The translations under genes were made by a program, and so were the position numbers. Below, in pieces: positions 8,185 to 16,886 of a stretch of DNA of 64,000 bases. The stretch comes from Paracoccus onchidii (GTDB taxonomy: Bacteria > Pseudomonadota > Alphaproteobacteria > Rhodobacterales > Rhodobacteraceae). The DNA is taken from assembly GCF_028294535.1 (NCBI RefSeq), contig NZ_JAQBIE010000011.1, forward strand, positions 62,001-126,000. The letters run 5' to 3'. The notes under the pieces are model-generated. The model searched no databases and was not told the DNA's origin. It worked only from the letters and a program-made list of their open reading frames with translations. Each line of letters opens with the position of its first letter. The first letter of the stretch is position 1.

Positions 8185-9156
8185 TCAGGTGGATGCGTGG
8201 TGGGAAAGCAGCCGTTCGGCAGTGGCCTCGGAGGTGATCAACCCGTTGACCAGCTTTCCAGTCAGTGCCGCACGCATCGCGGGCAGTTTCGTTTCGCCCG
8301 CAGCGACGGCAATCACCCGGTTCGCAGGTGATTGAGGCAGGGGGGCTGATGCAACACGTGCGTTGAAATCGCAATCGATGATGCGCCCGTTCCTGTCATA
8401 GACCCAGCTTGTGATTTCGCCGGTCGCGCCGGCGCGGACAAGCTGATCCATTTCGTCTTCGCTGGCGAAGCCATCGACGAAAAGCGGTGCGCTCCGGTCC
8501 ATCTGGCCTATTCCCACAAGCGACAAATCCGCCTGTTCGCATAGTGAGATCGTGTTTCTCACCGCTTCCTGATGCTGCATCGCAAGAAGCTCGGCCGGGT
8601 CCCGTGCCAGAACGGGCAGAGGATAGGGGTAATGGGGCGCGTCGATACGCTCGGCCAGCCTGATCGTTGCGTTATAGGGCGATGCAGAACCGTCTTGCAT
8701 CATGTTCCCAAGGCGGGAAACAACGACATGCTGCGGGCAGGACATCCGTGGCAATTGTTCGACCATCGCCTTCAAGGCCCGTCCGGTGCCCAGGCTGACG
8801 ATGCGGCGTTCGGGCGATTTCAACACGCGTTCCAGCTCTGCGGCGGCGGCGATTGCAGGGCCGGTCAGCAGATCGGGCGCGTCCGGGTCGGAAGGAACCA
8901 CCTCGCAGGACGCCAGGCCGAACTGATCTTTCAGCGCCTTGGCCAGATCCATGCAACGCGCGATCGGGTGATCAAGGCGGACCTTGATCAGCCGCTCGCT
9001 GATGGCCATTGCAACCAGACGCTGTGCAGATTGACGGCTTACGCCTAGTTTGCGCGCGATTTCATCCTGGGTGTTGCCGGCGACGTAATACAGCCATCCG
9101 GCCCGCGCGGCGTCGTCAAGGCGGGTGGCCTCGGGATTGAAACGTCCTGCGTTCAC
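8185..9156 (-). CDS. smoC: SorC/DeoR-type sugar-responsive transcriptional regulator
   Basis: A 323-residue SorC-family regulator. The N-terminal helix-turn-helix reads TQDEIARKLGVSRQSAQRLV at about residues 29-48, and the C-terminal phosphosugar/sugar-binding domain shows IVSLGTGRALKAMVEQLP and LSLVGIGQMDRSAPLF. The likely start is GTG at 9156: it overlaps the TGA of the preceding HAD gene as GTGA and follows AAAAAAGGG; an ATG 27 bases further upstream has no better site. Gene position just before the polyol transporter suggests that it controls that operon in response to a polyol or its phosphate. Confidence 0.85.
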   Translation of the reverse strand: MNAGRFNPEATRLDDAARAGWLYYVAGNTQDEIARKLGVSRQSAQRLVAMAISERLIKVRLDHPIARCMDLAKALKDQFGLASCEVVPSDPDAPDLLTGPAIAAAAELERVLKSPERRIVSLGTGRALKAMVEQLPRMSCPQHVVVSRLGNMMQDGSASPYNATIRLAERIDAPHYPYPLPVLARDPAELLAMQHQEAVRNTISLCEQADLSLVGIGQMDRSAPLFVDGFASEDEMDQLVRAGATGEITSWVYDRNGRIIDCDFNARVASAPLPQSPANRVIAVAAGETKLPAMRAALTGKLVNGLITSEATAERLLSHHAST

Positions 9157-9821
9157 GACTTGACGGCCCTTTTTTCCAAGCATTCCAACACATGCTCAAA
9201 TTCATTCCAATTGTCAAAGACCGGGACATTGCCGGCGGGATGAACCTGATCCTTCAGATGCGCCCCGCCAACGTAATGCAGCACCGACATGCCTGCGGCC
9301 AACCCCGCTGCAATGCCCGGGGCGCTGTCTTCGATGACCACGCAATGCCGGGGGCTGACCTGCATCCTGTCCGCAGCGAACAGGAACAGGTCGGGCGCGG
9401 GCTTGCCGTGCCGGACTTGACTTGCGGTAAAGACATTCGGGCCAAAGACTTTGGCCAGACCCAGAATCTCCAATGTGCGGGCGACGCGCGGCGGGCTTGA
9501 AGATGTTGCGATGCAGATCGGCATGTCCAGGCGCGAAAGCAGTGCCGCAAGCCCCGGGGTAGGCGTCAGGTTGTGTTCAAAGCGTTCAAGCAGCCTTGTC
9601 CGGTAGCGGGCTTCGAAATCCGCAGGAAGCGGCGCGCCAAAGCGGTCACGAAGGCTTGCCGCGACGGTGGGAAAGCTGCGGCCCAGAAAATCGCGTCGCA
9701 CGTCGTCTGGGGTGATACGAATGCCGATCTCGGCAAGCTGGTCGATCAAGACCAGAGCCGAAAGGACTTCACTGTCCGCGACGACGCCGTCGCAGTCGAA
9801 AATGACAAGCTTTGGGGGCAA
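9153..9821 (-). CDS. HAD-IA family phosphatase
   Basis: A 222-residue haloacid dehalogenase-like hydrolase, probably a phosphosugar phosphatase. Motif I is FDCDGVVADS (nucleophile D9, acid D11), motif II is ICIATSSSPPR, motif III is the lysine in GKPAPDLFLFA, and motif IV is VIEDSAPGI. A TTG start at 9821 is preferred because AGGAG lies six bases upstream; a GTG at 9836 is the alternative and adds five residues. It overlaps the regulator gene by four bases and heads the polyol gene group, so a sugar (or sugar alcohol) phosphate is a reasonable substrate guess. Confidence 0.85.
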   Translation of the reverse strand: MPPKLVIFDCDGVVADSEVLSALVLIDQLAEIGIRITPDDVRRDFLGRSFPTVAASLRDRFGAPLPADFEARYRTRLLERFEHNLTPTPGLAALLSRLDMPICIATSSSPPRVARTLEILGLAKVFGPNVFTASQVRHGKPAPDLFLFAADRMQVSPRHCVVIEDSAPGIAAGLAAGMSVLHYVGGAHLKDQVHPAGNVPVFDNWNEFEHVLECLEKRAVKS

Positions 9822-9871
9822 GCGGATCTCCTGCACGTTCTCGGGTCAGCTTACCCGGTGCGGTGATCTTC

Positions 9872-10456
9872 TCAATATGCTTCGGAATTTTGATTGTGGT
9901 CGCGGTCCTGAGCAAACCGGCTGGCCAAAACCAAACCGGCCTGCGCCAGACCCAGCGCATAAAGCAACAGCCCTGCAACCCAGAGTTCCAGCCGCAGCAC
10001 ATGGTCGATGGTCATTGCAAACAGGCCCGGCACGCCCTGAGAAACGGCATAGACGAGGCCGTCGGAATGGGTTTCAGCCAGGTTCAGAACCGCCCCGATC
10101 TGATACGAGGGCGAATCGCCATGCATCAGCAGCGGGATATGAAAATTCTGCAAGAAAATCATCGCCAGCCCCAAAGAGATCATGGCCACTGAAACCAATG
10201 ATCCAAATTTATCGCGGGCGGACGGTTCCAGATCGCCATTGTCCGATGTGGAAAACAGACTGGGCAGAACGGCGGCAAGTATCCCAAGATTACCGGCCAG
10301 CCAATAACCGATCAGCGCGGCTTTCCAGCCAAACCCAGAGGCGAATGCCAGAATGGCAGCCAGCGTTCCGCAGCCGATTGCCACAATCATTGCGGGAACG
10401 ATCAGCATGCCGTCACCATTGTCTTGCAGATCCGGTTTGCGGGGCCTGCGGACCAT
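9872..10456 (-). CDS. Hypothetical membrane protein
   Basis: A 194-residue protein of unknown function. Hydrophobic segments appear at roughly residues 18-40, 45-62, 85-103, 125-150 and 155-175, so it is an integral membrane protein. Charged loops include LFSTSDNGDLEPSARDKFG. It begins with ATG at 10456. It is followed by the HAD-regulator-polyol group on the same strand with a 50-base gap; whether it belongs to that group is not clear. No family was recognised. Confidence 0.6.
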   Translation of the reverse strand: MVRRPRKPDLQDNGDGMLIVPAMIVAIGCGTLAAILAFASGFGWKAALIGYWLAGNLGILAAVLPSLFSTSDNGDLEPSARDKFGSLVSVAMISLGLAMIFLQNFHIPLLMHGDSPSYQIGAVLNLAETHSDGLVYAVSQGVPGLFAMTIDHVLRLELWVAGLLLYALGLAQAGLVLASRFAQDRDHNQNSEAY

Positions 10457-10738
10457 ATCGGACGGACAAATTCAACATCAGTCATCGGCTGGCGGGATGC
10501 CTGAACCCGCCATGAGCGTCTGCGATGTGTTTCTGGCCGCTTCAATAAGTACATGTTTATAAAATAGGTGAAATTCGCTCGTCTGTATACATGTGATGCA
10601 ACTTGCGCGTGAGTTTTTATGCCTGCGGTGGAATCTTGCCGAAACAGTCCGTGTATCGCCGTCAAAGGGCGTGTTTGCCTGACCATATGCAGTAGCTTGA
10701 CGGCCCCGCAGAGTGCGATTAGGCAGTGGTGGCTGCGT
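10457..10738. other. Intergenic region before the tRNA gene
   Basis: No gene is supported in these 282 bases. The centre is AT-richer than its surroundings (for example ACATGTTTATAAAATAGG around 10552-10569) and probably holds the promoter of the divergent membrane protein gene. The right end holds the tRNA promoter candidate. Confidence 0.5.
10697..10725 (+). promoter_or_regulatory. Candidate tRNA promoter
   Basis: TTGACG (10697-10702) is followed after 17 bases by TAGGCA (10720-10725), 13 bases before the tRNA. The -35 box is strong and the -10 box weak, which is common in this lineage. Confidence 0.4.
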
Positions 10739-10815
10739 GGGCCTGTAGCTCAATTGGTTAGAGCAGGGCGCTCATAACGCCTTGGTTGGGGGTTCGAGTC
10801 CCTCCGGGCCTACCA
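10739..10815 (+). tRNA. tRNA with anticodon CAT (Ile2 or elongator Met)
   Basis: A complete 77-base cloverleaf can be folded: acceptor GGGCCTG with CGGGCCT (G-U at pairs 1-72 and 6-67), D arm GCTC...GAGC, anticodon stem GGGCG/CGCCT around loop CTCATAA with anticodon CAT, T arm GGGGG/CCCTC around TTCGAGT, and encoded CCA at 10813-10815. The GGGCCTG acceptor resembles tRNA-Ile rather than Met, so this may be tRNA-Ile2, whose C34 is changed to lysidine by TilS to read ATA. Deciding between Ile2 and Met needs an identity-element model. Confidence 0.93.
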
Positions 10816-10897
10816 GCGGTGATTCGCGGATTCAGGCTGATCGCGTCAGTATCCGATTTGTGCATGTCATTGGTCGAAAACGGCACCGGTTGCGGTG

Positions 10898-12097
10898 TCA
10901 GGCCCCGTTTTCACCCGATTGTGAGGGCAGGACCTCGGCAAGATAGCGCATCATGTTCCCACCCATGACCTTTTCGATCTGTTGTTCGGTCAGTCCCTCA
11001 TCCAGCAGCGCCTGAGTCAAGAATACCAGATGCGCGGCATCGAAAGGGGCGTCGACCGAACCGTCATAATCCGACCCCAAAGCCACATGATCTTCGCCAA
11101 GCAGCGCAATGGCCGCGCCGATCGCACCGGCAATATCCGTGGGTGTCGCACCACAGACGACATCGGACCAGAATCCGATTCCGATGATGCCGCCCTTCGC
11201 GGCAATCCGTTGCATCAGCCTGTCATCCAGGTTGCGCGGCGTCCGGCAATGCGAATGGATGCCCGTATGGGAAAGCAGCGGACGTGCGCCATCTATGTCC
11301 AGCACGTCCTCGACCATCTGCGGTGAAGCATGGGCCAGATCGATAATCATGCCCTTTTCCATCATGCGCGCCACGACATCATATCCGAACTGGCTAAGCC
11401 CCGATCCTGTGCCGCCCTTGCCGTGCAAGCTGCCGCCAAGTTCGTTGTCAAAGAAATGGGTCAAGCCGATCAGGCGGAACCCGGCGTCATGGAACAGGTC
11501 GATATTGGCAAGATCACCTTCAAGGGGATGACCGCCTTCGGCCCCCAGAATCGTGCCCAGAACCCGCTGTCCGTCGGCGCGGTCGGCCAAAAGCCGCGCG
11601 AGGTCTTGGCGGCTGCGAATGACGCGCAGCCTGTCGGGGGCGCGATCGACCATTTCTTGCAGGGCTTCGGCTTGAACCAGGGCACGTTCGCGCAGTGAAA
11701 ACCACGATCTCACCGGGCGCAGCTGGCCCATGAATAGCGGGGTGATGTTGTCGGCGGCGCCGGTTTCGTTTTCGTCGTAATTCTGGCCGCGCGGGCTTTT
11801 GGTGACAGTGGTCAGCACCTGCACCGCGACATTGCCATCCAGCAGGCGGGGCACGTCGGTATGCCCCCTTTCGCTGCGTTTCAGCAAGTCTCGGTCCCAC
11901 AGCAAGGGGTCGGCATGCAGATCGCCGATGACCAGACGTTGATGCAGGCTTTCGGCCCTGCCGGTGACCGGCCAGCCATCTTCGGGCATGCGCAGTGGGT
12001 TCAGCGCGGTTTCGACATAGCCCGGCGCCAATGAGAAAAAGGCGACCAATGCGGCGATCAACAGACCGGCAAGAACGATGAGAATTCGTTTTAACAT
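10898..12097 (-). CDS. Membrane dipeptidase, peptidase family M19
   Basis: A 399-residue zinc dipeptidase of the renal dipeptidase family. Residues 5-25 form one hydrophobic anchor, leaving the enzyme in the periplasm. Metal ligands of the family are visible: GDLHAD (His, Asp), LGAEGGHPL (bridging Glu), SHTGIHSHC (His) and GSDYDGSVDAPFD (Asp). It probably cleaves dipeptides, including those with a D-residue at the C-terminal side. It is a single gene convergent with the tRNA and lies downstream of the oligoendopeptidase F gene on the same strand; a hairpin between them suggests separate transcripts. Confidence 0.9.
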   Translation of the reverse strand: MLKRILIVLAGLLIAALVAFFSLAPGYVETALNPLRMPEDGWPVTGRAESLHQRLVIGDLHADPLLWDRDLLKRSERGHTDVPRLLDGNVAVQVLTTVTKSPRGQNYDENETGAADNITPLFMGQLRPVRSWFSLRERALVQAEALQEMVDRAPDRLRVIRSRQDLARLLADRADGQRVLGTILGAEGGHPLEGDLANIDLFHDAGFRLIGLTHFFDNELGGSLHGKGGTGSGLSQFGYDVVARMMEKGMIIDLAHASPQMVEDVLDIDGARPLLSHTGIHSHCRTPRNLDDRLMQRIAAKGGIIGIGFWSDVVCGATPTDIAGAIGAAIALLGEDHVALGSDYDGSVDAPFDAAHLVFLTQALLDEGLTEQQIEKVMGGNMMRYLAEVLPSQSGENGA

Positions 12098-12135
12098 TCG
12101 TCGTCCTGTCCTTGATCGGGGCCGGGCGGCAATTC

Positions 12136-12168
12136 CTGAACCGGGCGCGGCTGGCGCGACCGGTTCAG
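12136..12168 (-). terminator. Terminator-like hairpin after oligoendopeptidase F
   Basis: CTGAACCGG (12136-12144) pairs perfectly with CCGGTTCAG (12160-12168), and the loop can extend the stem with GCGC/GCGC. It lies just past the stop codon at 12180 on the minus strand. No T run follows, so it may be a processing or stabilising structure rather than a full intrinsic terminator. Confidence 0.45.
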
Positions 12169-12179
12169 CTTAGTCGTGG

Positions 12180-14003
12180 TCAGGCGTCTTTCTCAAGTGC
12201 TTCCAGCTCGTCGATGAAACCTTCGATCATCGACAGCCCCTTGTCCCAGAATGCCGGATCTGATGCGTCCAGACCGAAGGGTGCCAGAAGTTCGGAATGG
12301 TGCTTCGAGCCTCCGGCCGACAGCAGGTCGAAATACTTGGACTGGAAGTCGGGCAGACCTTCTTCATAGGCCGCATAAAGCGCGTTCACCAACCCATCCC
12401 CGAAAGCATAGGCATAAACATAGAATGGCGAATGCACGAAATGGGGGACATAGCTCCAGAAGGTTTCATAGCCGGGCATGAATTCGAATATCGGCCCAAG
12501 GCTTTCGGCCTGCACGCTCATCCACAGGGCGTTGATGTCATCCGGCGTCAGCTCGCCCTCGGCGCGTGCTGCATGCAGCTTGCATTCAAAATCATAGAAG
12601 GCGATCTGGCGCACGACCGTGTTGATCATGTCCTCGACCTTGCCGGCAAGCAGCGCCTTTTTCTGAGCCGGATCGGTGGTTTTCGCCAGCAAGGCGCGGA
12701 AGGTCAGCATCTCGCCGAAGACCGAGGCCGTTTCGGCAAGAGTCAGCGGTGTCGAGGCCAACATTTCCCCTTGTTTGGCGGCAAGCCGCTGATGCACGCC
12801 ATGACCCAGTTCATGCGCCAGCGTCATCACGTCGCGTGGTTTGCCCAGATAGTTGAGCAGGACATAGGGATGCACGGTCGTGACGGTCGGATGTGCGAAT
12901 GCGCCGGGGGCCTTGCCCGGTTTGACAGCCGCGTCGATCCAGCCCTTGTCGAAGAACGGCTCGGCCAGCTCGGCCAGCTCGGGGGCGAAACCGGCATAGG
13001 CATCCAGAACGGTGCTGCGTGCCTCGGACCAGTCGATCGTGCGCGGGGCATCGGTCGGCAAGGGGGCATTGCGATCCCAGACCTGCAGCTTGTCCAGACC
13101 CAGCCATTTGGCCTTCAGCGCGTAATAACGGTGGGACAGGCGCGGATAGGCCTTGGTGACGGCATTGCGCAGCGCCTCGACCACCTCGGGTTCGACATGG
13201 TTCGACAAGTGTCGGCCATGCTGGGGTGACGGCATCTTGCGCCATTTGTCCTCGATGGCCTTTTCCTTGGCCAGAGTGTTGTGGATGCGCGCGAACAGCT
13301 TGATGTTCTGACCAAACACCTTGGCCAATGCCTCGGCTGCGGCCTGCCGCTGCGCGCGGTCGTGTTCGGTCAGCAGGTTCAGCGTTGCTTCCAGCCCCAA
13401 TGTTTCACCATCGACGGTGAATTCAAGCCCGGCCGTCGTTTCGTCAAACAGGCGGTTCCAGGCGGCCGCACCTACGACCGAGTTGTCGTGCAGGAACTGT
13501 TCCAGTTCATCAGACAGCTGATGGGGGCGCATCGCCCGCATGCGATCAAACACTGGCCGATAGCGTGCCGGGCCATCATCCGCGGTGAACATCGCTTCAT
13601 AGACATCATCCGGGATCCGGTTGAATTCGAGGCTGAAGAAGACCAGCGCCGTCGTGATGTCCGTGATCTGGGCCTGCAAATCCCCCAGCATCTTCGCGCG
13701 GTCGGCATCGGTGGTGTTCTGATAATAGCGCAAGCCGGCATAAGACATTACGCGCCCGGCAATGATGTCGATCTGTTCGTATTCGGTGATACAGGCCAGC
13801 ATGTCCGATGGGCTGAGTTGGGCCAGCTTGCCCTGATAACGTTCGGCGAACTGCGAAACCTGAGCGGCAAGCGCCTTGAGGTCGGATTTCAGCTCGGGCG
13901 AATCCGGCGCGGGATATAGATCGTCCAGATCCCATTCCGGCAAGTCGCCGAAACCGCCTGCCTTTGCCTGATCGCCTGCGTCAAATGTTATTGGTCCTGC
14001 CAT
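12180..14003 (-). CDS. pepF: Oligoendopeptidase F, peptidase family M3
   Basis: A 607-residue cytoplasmic zinc metallopeptidase that degrades peptides of roughly 7-17 residues. The zinc motif is H397-E-L-G-H401 within LAHELGHGVHQ, and the third ligand region TPLTLAETASVFGEM follows about 25 residues later. The N-terminal PepF domain (about residues 110-185) and the C-terminal SPFYVYAYAFGDGLVNALY segment are typical. Length matches the family. It is a single gene on the minus strand. Confidence 0.92.
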   Translation of the reverse strand: MAGPITFDAGDQAKAGGFGDLPEWDLDDLYPAPDSPELKSDLKALAAQVSQFAERYQGKLAQLSPSDMLACITEYEQIDIIAGRVMSYAGLRYYQNTTDADRAKMLGDLQAQITDITTALVFFSLEFNRIPDDVYEAMFTADDGPARYRPVFDRMRAMRPHQLSDELEQFLHDNSVVGAAAWNRLFDETTAGLEFTVDGETLGLEATLNLLTEHDRAQRQAAAEALAKVFGQNIKLFARIHNTLAKEKAIEDKWRKMPSPQHGRHLSNHVEPEVVEALRNAVTKAYPRLSHRYYALKAKWLGLDKLQVWDRNAPLPTDAPRTIDWSEARSTVLDAYAGFAPELAELAEPFFDKGWIDAAVKPGKAPGAFAHPTVTTVHPYVLLNYLGKPRDVMTLAHELGHGVHQRLAAKQGEMLASTPLTLAETASVFGEMLTFRALLAKTTDPAQKKALLAGKVEDMINTVVRQIAFYDFECKLHAARAEGELTPDDINALWMSVQAESLGPIFEFMPGYETFWSYVPHFVHSPFYVYAYAFGDGLVNALYAAYEEGLPDFQSKYFDLLSAGGSKHHSELLAPFGLDASDPAFWDKGLSMIEGFIDELEALEKDA

Positions 14004-14059
14004 CGGAATGTCCTTTCAGCTTTTGCATAGATGTGGACCGCGCATGGATGGATCGCAAG

Positions 14060-15001
14060 TCATCGGGTGATCAGAAAAACACCCGCCATCAAGATCGCCG
14101 CAAGGATCATGGCGCGACGATAGAGCCGCAATGCCTGCGCGACGGTGTGCGCATCAGGGTCCTTTGCCTTGCCATTCAACCAAGGTTCGTTGGCCACGCG
14201 ATCAGCATAGACCCGCGGTCCCGACAGCCTGATGTCCAGGGCCTTTGCCATGGCGGTTTCCGGCCAGCCGGCATTGGGTGATCTGTGGCGGATGGCGTCA
14301 CGTCGCAGGCCGGCCCACCGGGTCTTTCCGCTGGCCAGCACGATCAGCAATGCGGTCAGCCGCGCGGGGATCAGGTTGGCCACATCGTCCAGCCGCGCGG
14401 CAAAGCGACCAAAGGCTTGGTGGCGTGGGGTGCGATGGCCGATCATCGAATCCAGCGTGTTGATCGCCTTATAGGCCGCCACGCCGGGCAATCCTGCGAC
14501 ACAGGCCCAGAACAGCGGTGCGATCACGCCATCCGATGCGTTTTCGGCCAGGCTTTCGATGGCGGCGCGCGACAGCTCGGCTTCGGTGGCCGCCGACACG
14601 TCGCGCCCGACGATCATGGATGTTGCCTGGCGGGCGGACGTGATGTCCTTGCGTTCCAAAGCCAGGGCGACCGCGCGCACATGTTCATCCAGAGATCGCG
14701 CTGCAATCAGCGGCCATGCAACGATACCTGCCAGGATCGGCCCCAGAAACATGTGCCCCGATACCGCCCGTCCCAGCGCGACTTGCAGGGCGATGGCCGG
14801 CAGCAGGGCTGCGCCGATGACGGCCAGACTGACCAGGCTGCCACGTATGGCCCTGTGCGCCCCGGAATTCAGCCGGTGATCCAGCCACGAAATGACAGCG
14901 CCTAGCCAGACAACCGGATGCCCGATCTTGCGAAACAGACGATCAGGCCATCCGATCGCGACATCGAGCAGCAGGGCGATCAAGGCGGTCAGGATGGTCA
15001 T
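14060..15001 (-). CDS. cobD: Adenosylcobinamide-phosphate synthase CobD/CbiB
   Basis: A 313-residue membrane enzyme that attaches aminopropanol (or its phosphate) to adenosylcobyric acid in cobalamin synthesis. Family hallmarks are the start LLLDVAIGWPDRLFRKIGHPVVWLG (shown in part), the RDVSAATEAELSRAAIESLAENASDG region and the YKAINTLDSMIGHR motif. Four to five membrane segments are visible. The name follows the Pseudomonas denitrificans scheme; cbiB is the Salmonella name. Its ATG overlaps the stop of the upstream phosphatase gene by four bases (ATGA). The rest of the cobalamin pathway is not in the window. Confidence 0.92.
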   Translation of the reverse strand: MTILTALIALLLDVAIGWPDRLFRKIGHPVVWLGAVISWLDHRLNSGAHRAIRGSLVSLAVIGAALLPAIALQVALGRAVSGHMFLGPILAGIVAWPLIAARSLDEHVRAVALALERKDITSARQATSMIVGRDVSAATEAELSRAAIESLAENASDGVIAPLFWACVAGLPGVAAYKAINTLDSMIGHRTPRHQAFGRFAARLDDVANLIPARLTALLIVLASGKTRWAGLRRDAIRHRSPNAGWPETAMAKALDIRLSGPRVYADRVANEPWLNGKAKDPDAHTVAQALRLYRRAMILAAILMAGVFLITR

Positions 15002-15537
15002 GTTGCGGTCATGTTGACGAAATCAACCCCCCAGGACCTGCCCGATTTGCGCAGCACCGTCAAAGACAGCGGAGCGACCGAAAATGACAGGGCCGCAGGT
15101 CCGACCACCAATGCCAGTGCGGCACGAACGGTTCCGGCATGGGCGATCAACAGGCTATCCGTTGCCAGTTCCTCGATGGCCTGCTGCACGCGTTCGGCCA
15201 TGTCGTGAAAGCTTTCGCCGCCCGGAGGGCGATGATTGGCCAGCTGCGCAACCGGCAAGGGGCCCAGATCGGGCAGTCGTGCGTATGGCAGGCCCTCCCA
15301 GGTGCCGAAATCCTGTTCCCAGAAGCGGGCATCGACAGGCGCATTGTCAAAACCCAATGCCCCCGCAGTCTGGCGGCAGCGCTGGGCGGGGCTGGTCACG
15401 ATCTGTGTCGAGCGGTCGATGCGGTCCGCAATCCATGCCAGTGCATTCTGGTCCGAACAATCGGCATCGACATCGGTTCTGCCCGCCAGACGACCCTGTG
15501 TCAGGGCGGGGGCATGGCGCAGGATCTGCAATTTCAC
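14998..15537 (-). CDS. cobC: Histidine phosphatase, alpha-ribazole phosphatase-like (CobC of Salmonella)
   Basis: A 179-residue phosphoglycerate-mutase-fold phosphatase. The phosphohistidine motif LRHAP is at residues 5-9, followed by GRLAGRTDVD, ITSPAQRCRQTA-like VTSPAQRC, an acid-containing EQDFGTWEG segment and the second His in LLIAHAGTVRAAL. Coupling to cobD by a four-base overlap supports a role in removing the phosphate from alpha-ribazole phosphate during the nucleotide loop steps. GTG at 15537 is preferred because GAGG precedes it and puts the RH motif near the N-terminus; the frame stays open to 15627. Confidence 0.8.
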   Translation of the reverse strand: MKLQILRHAPALTQGRLAGRTDVDADCSDQNALAWIADRIDRSTQIVTSPAQRCRQTAGALGFDNAPVDARFWEQDFGTWEGLPYARLPDLGPLPVAQLANHRPPGGESFHDMAERVQQAIEELATDSLLIAHAGTVRAALALVVGPAALSFSVAPLSLTVLRKSGRSWGVDFVNMTAT

Positions 15538-15647
15538 CGGGGCCTCGTTATCGGGTTCGCGCCGTATTCGGCACAAGATGACGTTTTGTGTCGAAAGGGG
15601 CAAGGCAGGGATGTTGACGCATGGCATCCTGGAAGCGCAGGCTTTGC

Positions 15648-15677
15648 TTGACGCAGCGCCACGGGATGCGGTAAATA
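15648..15677 (+). promoter_or_regulatory. Promoter of the leucine degradation operon
   Basis: TTGACG (15648-15653), 18-base spacer, TAAATA (15672-15677). Transcription would begin near 15684, immediately before the palindrome at 15687-15700, and about 40 bases before the ivd start. Confidence 0.45.
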
Positions 15678-15686
15678 CAGTTTAAA

Positions 15687-15700
15687 TGAACAAGCGTTCA
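15687..15700. promoter_or_regulatory. Palindromic operator candidate upstream of ivd
   Basis: TGAACAAGCGTTCA has perfect 5-bp arms around a 4-base centre and covers the predicted transcription start. This is the expected place and form of a repressor site of the TetR type used to control acyl-CoA degradation genes. No matching regulator gene is in the window. Confidence 0.45.
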
Positions 15701-15722
15701 ATAAATCAGGAGGAGTGCGACG

Positions 15723-16886
15723 ATGTTCACGCGTGGGATGGAATTCGATCTGGGAGAGGATGTTAACGCCCTGCGCGACATGGTTCACCGTTGGGCGCAA
15801 GACCGGGTCAAGCCGATCGCGGCGGATGTTGATCGCAACAATGAATTCCCCAATGATCTTTGGTCGGAAATGGGCGAGCTGGGCCTGCTGGGCATCACCG
15901 TGTCCGAAGAGTTCGGCGGATCCGGCATGGGGTATCTGGCTCATGTCATCGCGACCGAAGAAATCGCCCGAGCATCGGCATCGATCAGCCTGTCCTATGG
16001 CGCCCATTCGAACCTGTGCGTCAATCAGATCAAGCTGAACGGCACGGCCGAACAAAAAGCCAAATATCTTCCCGATCTTTGTTCGGGCCAGGCGGTCGGC
16101 GCGCTGGCCATGTCCGAAGAGGGCGCGGGCAGCGATGTCGTCAGCATGAAGCTGCGGGCTGAAAAGAAAAACGACCGGTATGTGCTGAACGGCAACAAGT
16201 ATTGGATCACCAACGCGCCCGATGCAAAGACGCTGGTCGTTTATGCCAAGACCGACCCCGAGGCCGGCAGCAAGGGCATAACCGCCTTTATCGTCGAGCG
16301 GGGCATGAACGGTTTTTCCACCGGCCCGCATTTTGACAAGCTGGGCATGCGTGGTTCCAATACCGGCGAGCTGATCTTCGACAATTGCGAGATCCCATTC
16401 GAGAATGTTCTGGGTGAAGAGGGGCGCGGTGTGCGCGTGTTGATGTCGGGGCTGGACTACGAACGGCTGGTGCTGTCGGGAATAGGCACCGGGATCATGG
16501 CCGCATGTCTGGACGAGGTGATGCCTTATCTGCGCGATCGCAAGCAATTCGGTCAACCGGTCGGGTCGTTCCAGCTGATGCAGGGCAAGATCGCCGATAT
16601 GTATGTCGCGCTGAACACGGCGCGGGCTTACGTCTATGAGGTTGCGCGCGCTTGTGATGCAGGCAAGGTGACACGTCAGGATGCTGCGGGCGCGGTGCTT
16701 TATGCCAGCGAGCAGGCAATGGTTCAGGCGCATCAGGCGGTTCAGGCGCTTGGCGGTGCCGGCTTCCTCAGCGACAGTGTGGTCAGCCGCCTGTTCCGCG
16801 ATGCAAAATTGATGGAAATCGGGGCGGGCACCAGTGAAATTCGCCGAATGCTGATCGGGCGCGAGCTGATGGGTCTGGTCGGATGA
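15723..16886 (+). CDS. ivd: Isovaleryl-CoA dehydrogenase
   Basis: A 387-residue FAD acyl-CoA dehydrogenase that oxidises isovaleryl-CoA to 3-methylcrotonyl-CoA in leucine breakdown, passing electrons to electron transfer flavoprotein. Family segments are [49 protein letters not shown] and [14 protein letters not shown]. The glutamate in [17 protein letters not shown] is at the position used as catalytic base in isovaleryl-CoA dehydrogenase, which separates it from short/medium-chain enzymes. ATG at 15723 has AGGAGGAG upstream. It heads the operon with mccB, mccA, hmgL and the hydratase. Confidence 0.93.
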   Translation: MFTRGMEFDLGEDVNALRDMVHRWAQDRVKPIAADVDRNNEFPNDLWSEMGELGLLGITVSEEFGGSGMGYLAHVIATEEIARASASISLSYGAHSNLCVNQIKLNGTAEQKAKYLPDLCSGQAVGALAMSEEGAGSDVVSMKLRAEKKNDRYVLNGNKYWITNAPDAKTLVVYAKTDPEAGSKGITAFIVERGMNGFSTGPHFDKLGMRGSNTGELIFDNCEIPFENVLGEEGRGVRVLMSGLDYERLVLSGIGTGIMAACLDEVMPYLRDRKQFGQPVGSFQLMQGKIADMYVALNTARAYVYEVARACDAGKVTRQDAAGAVLYASEQAMVQAHQAVQALGGAGFLSDSVVSRLFRDAKLMEIGAGTSEIRRMLIGRELMGLVG

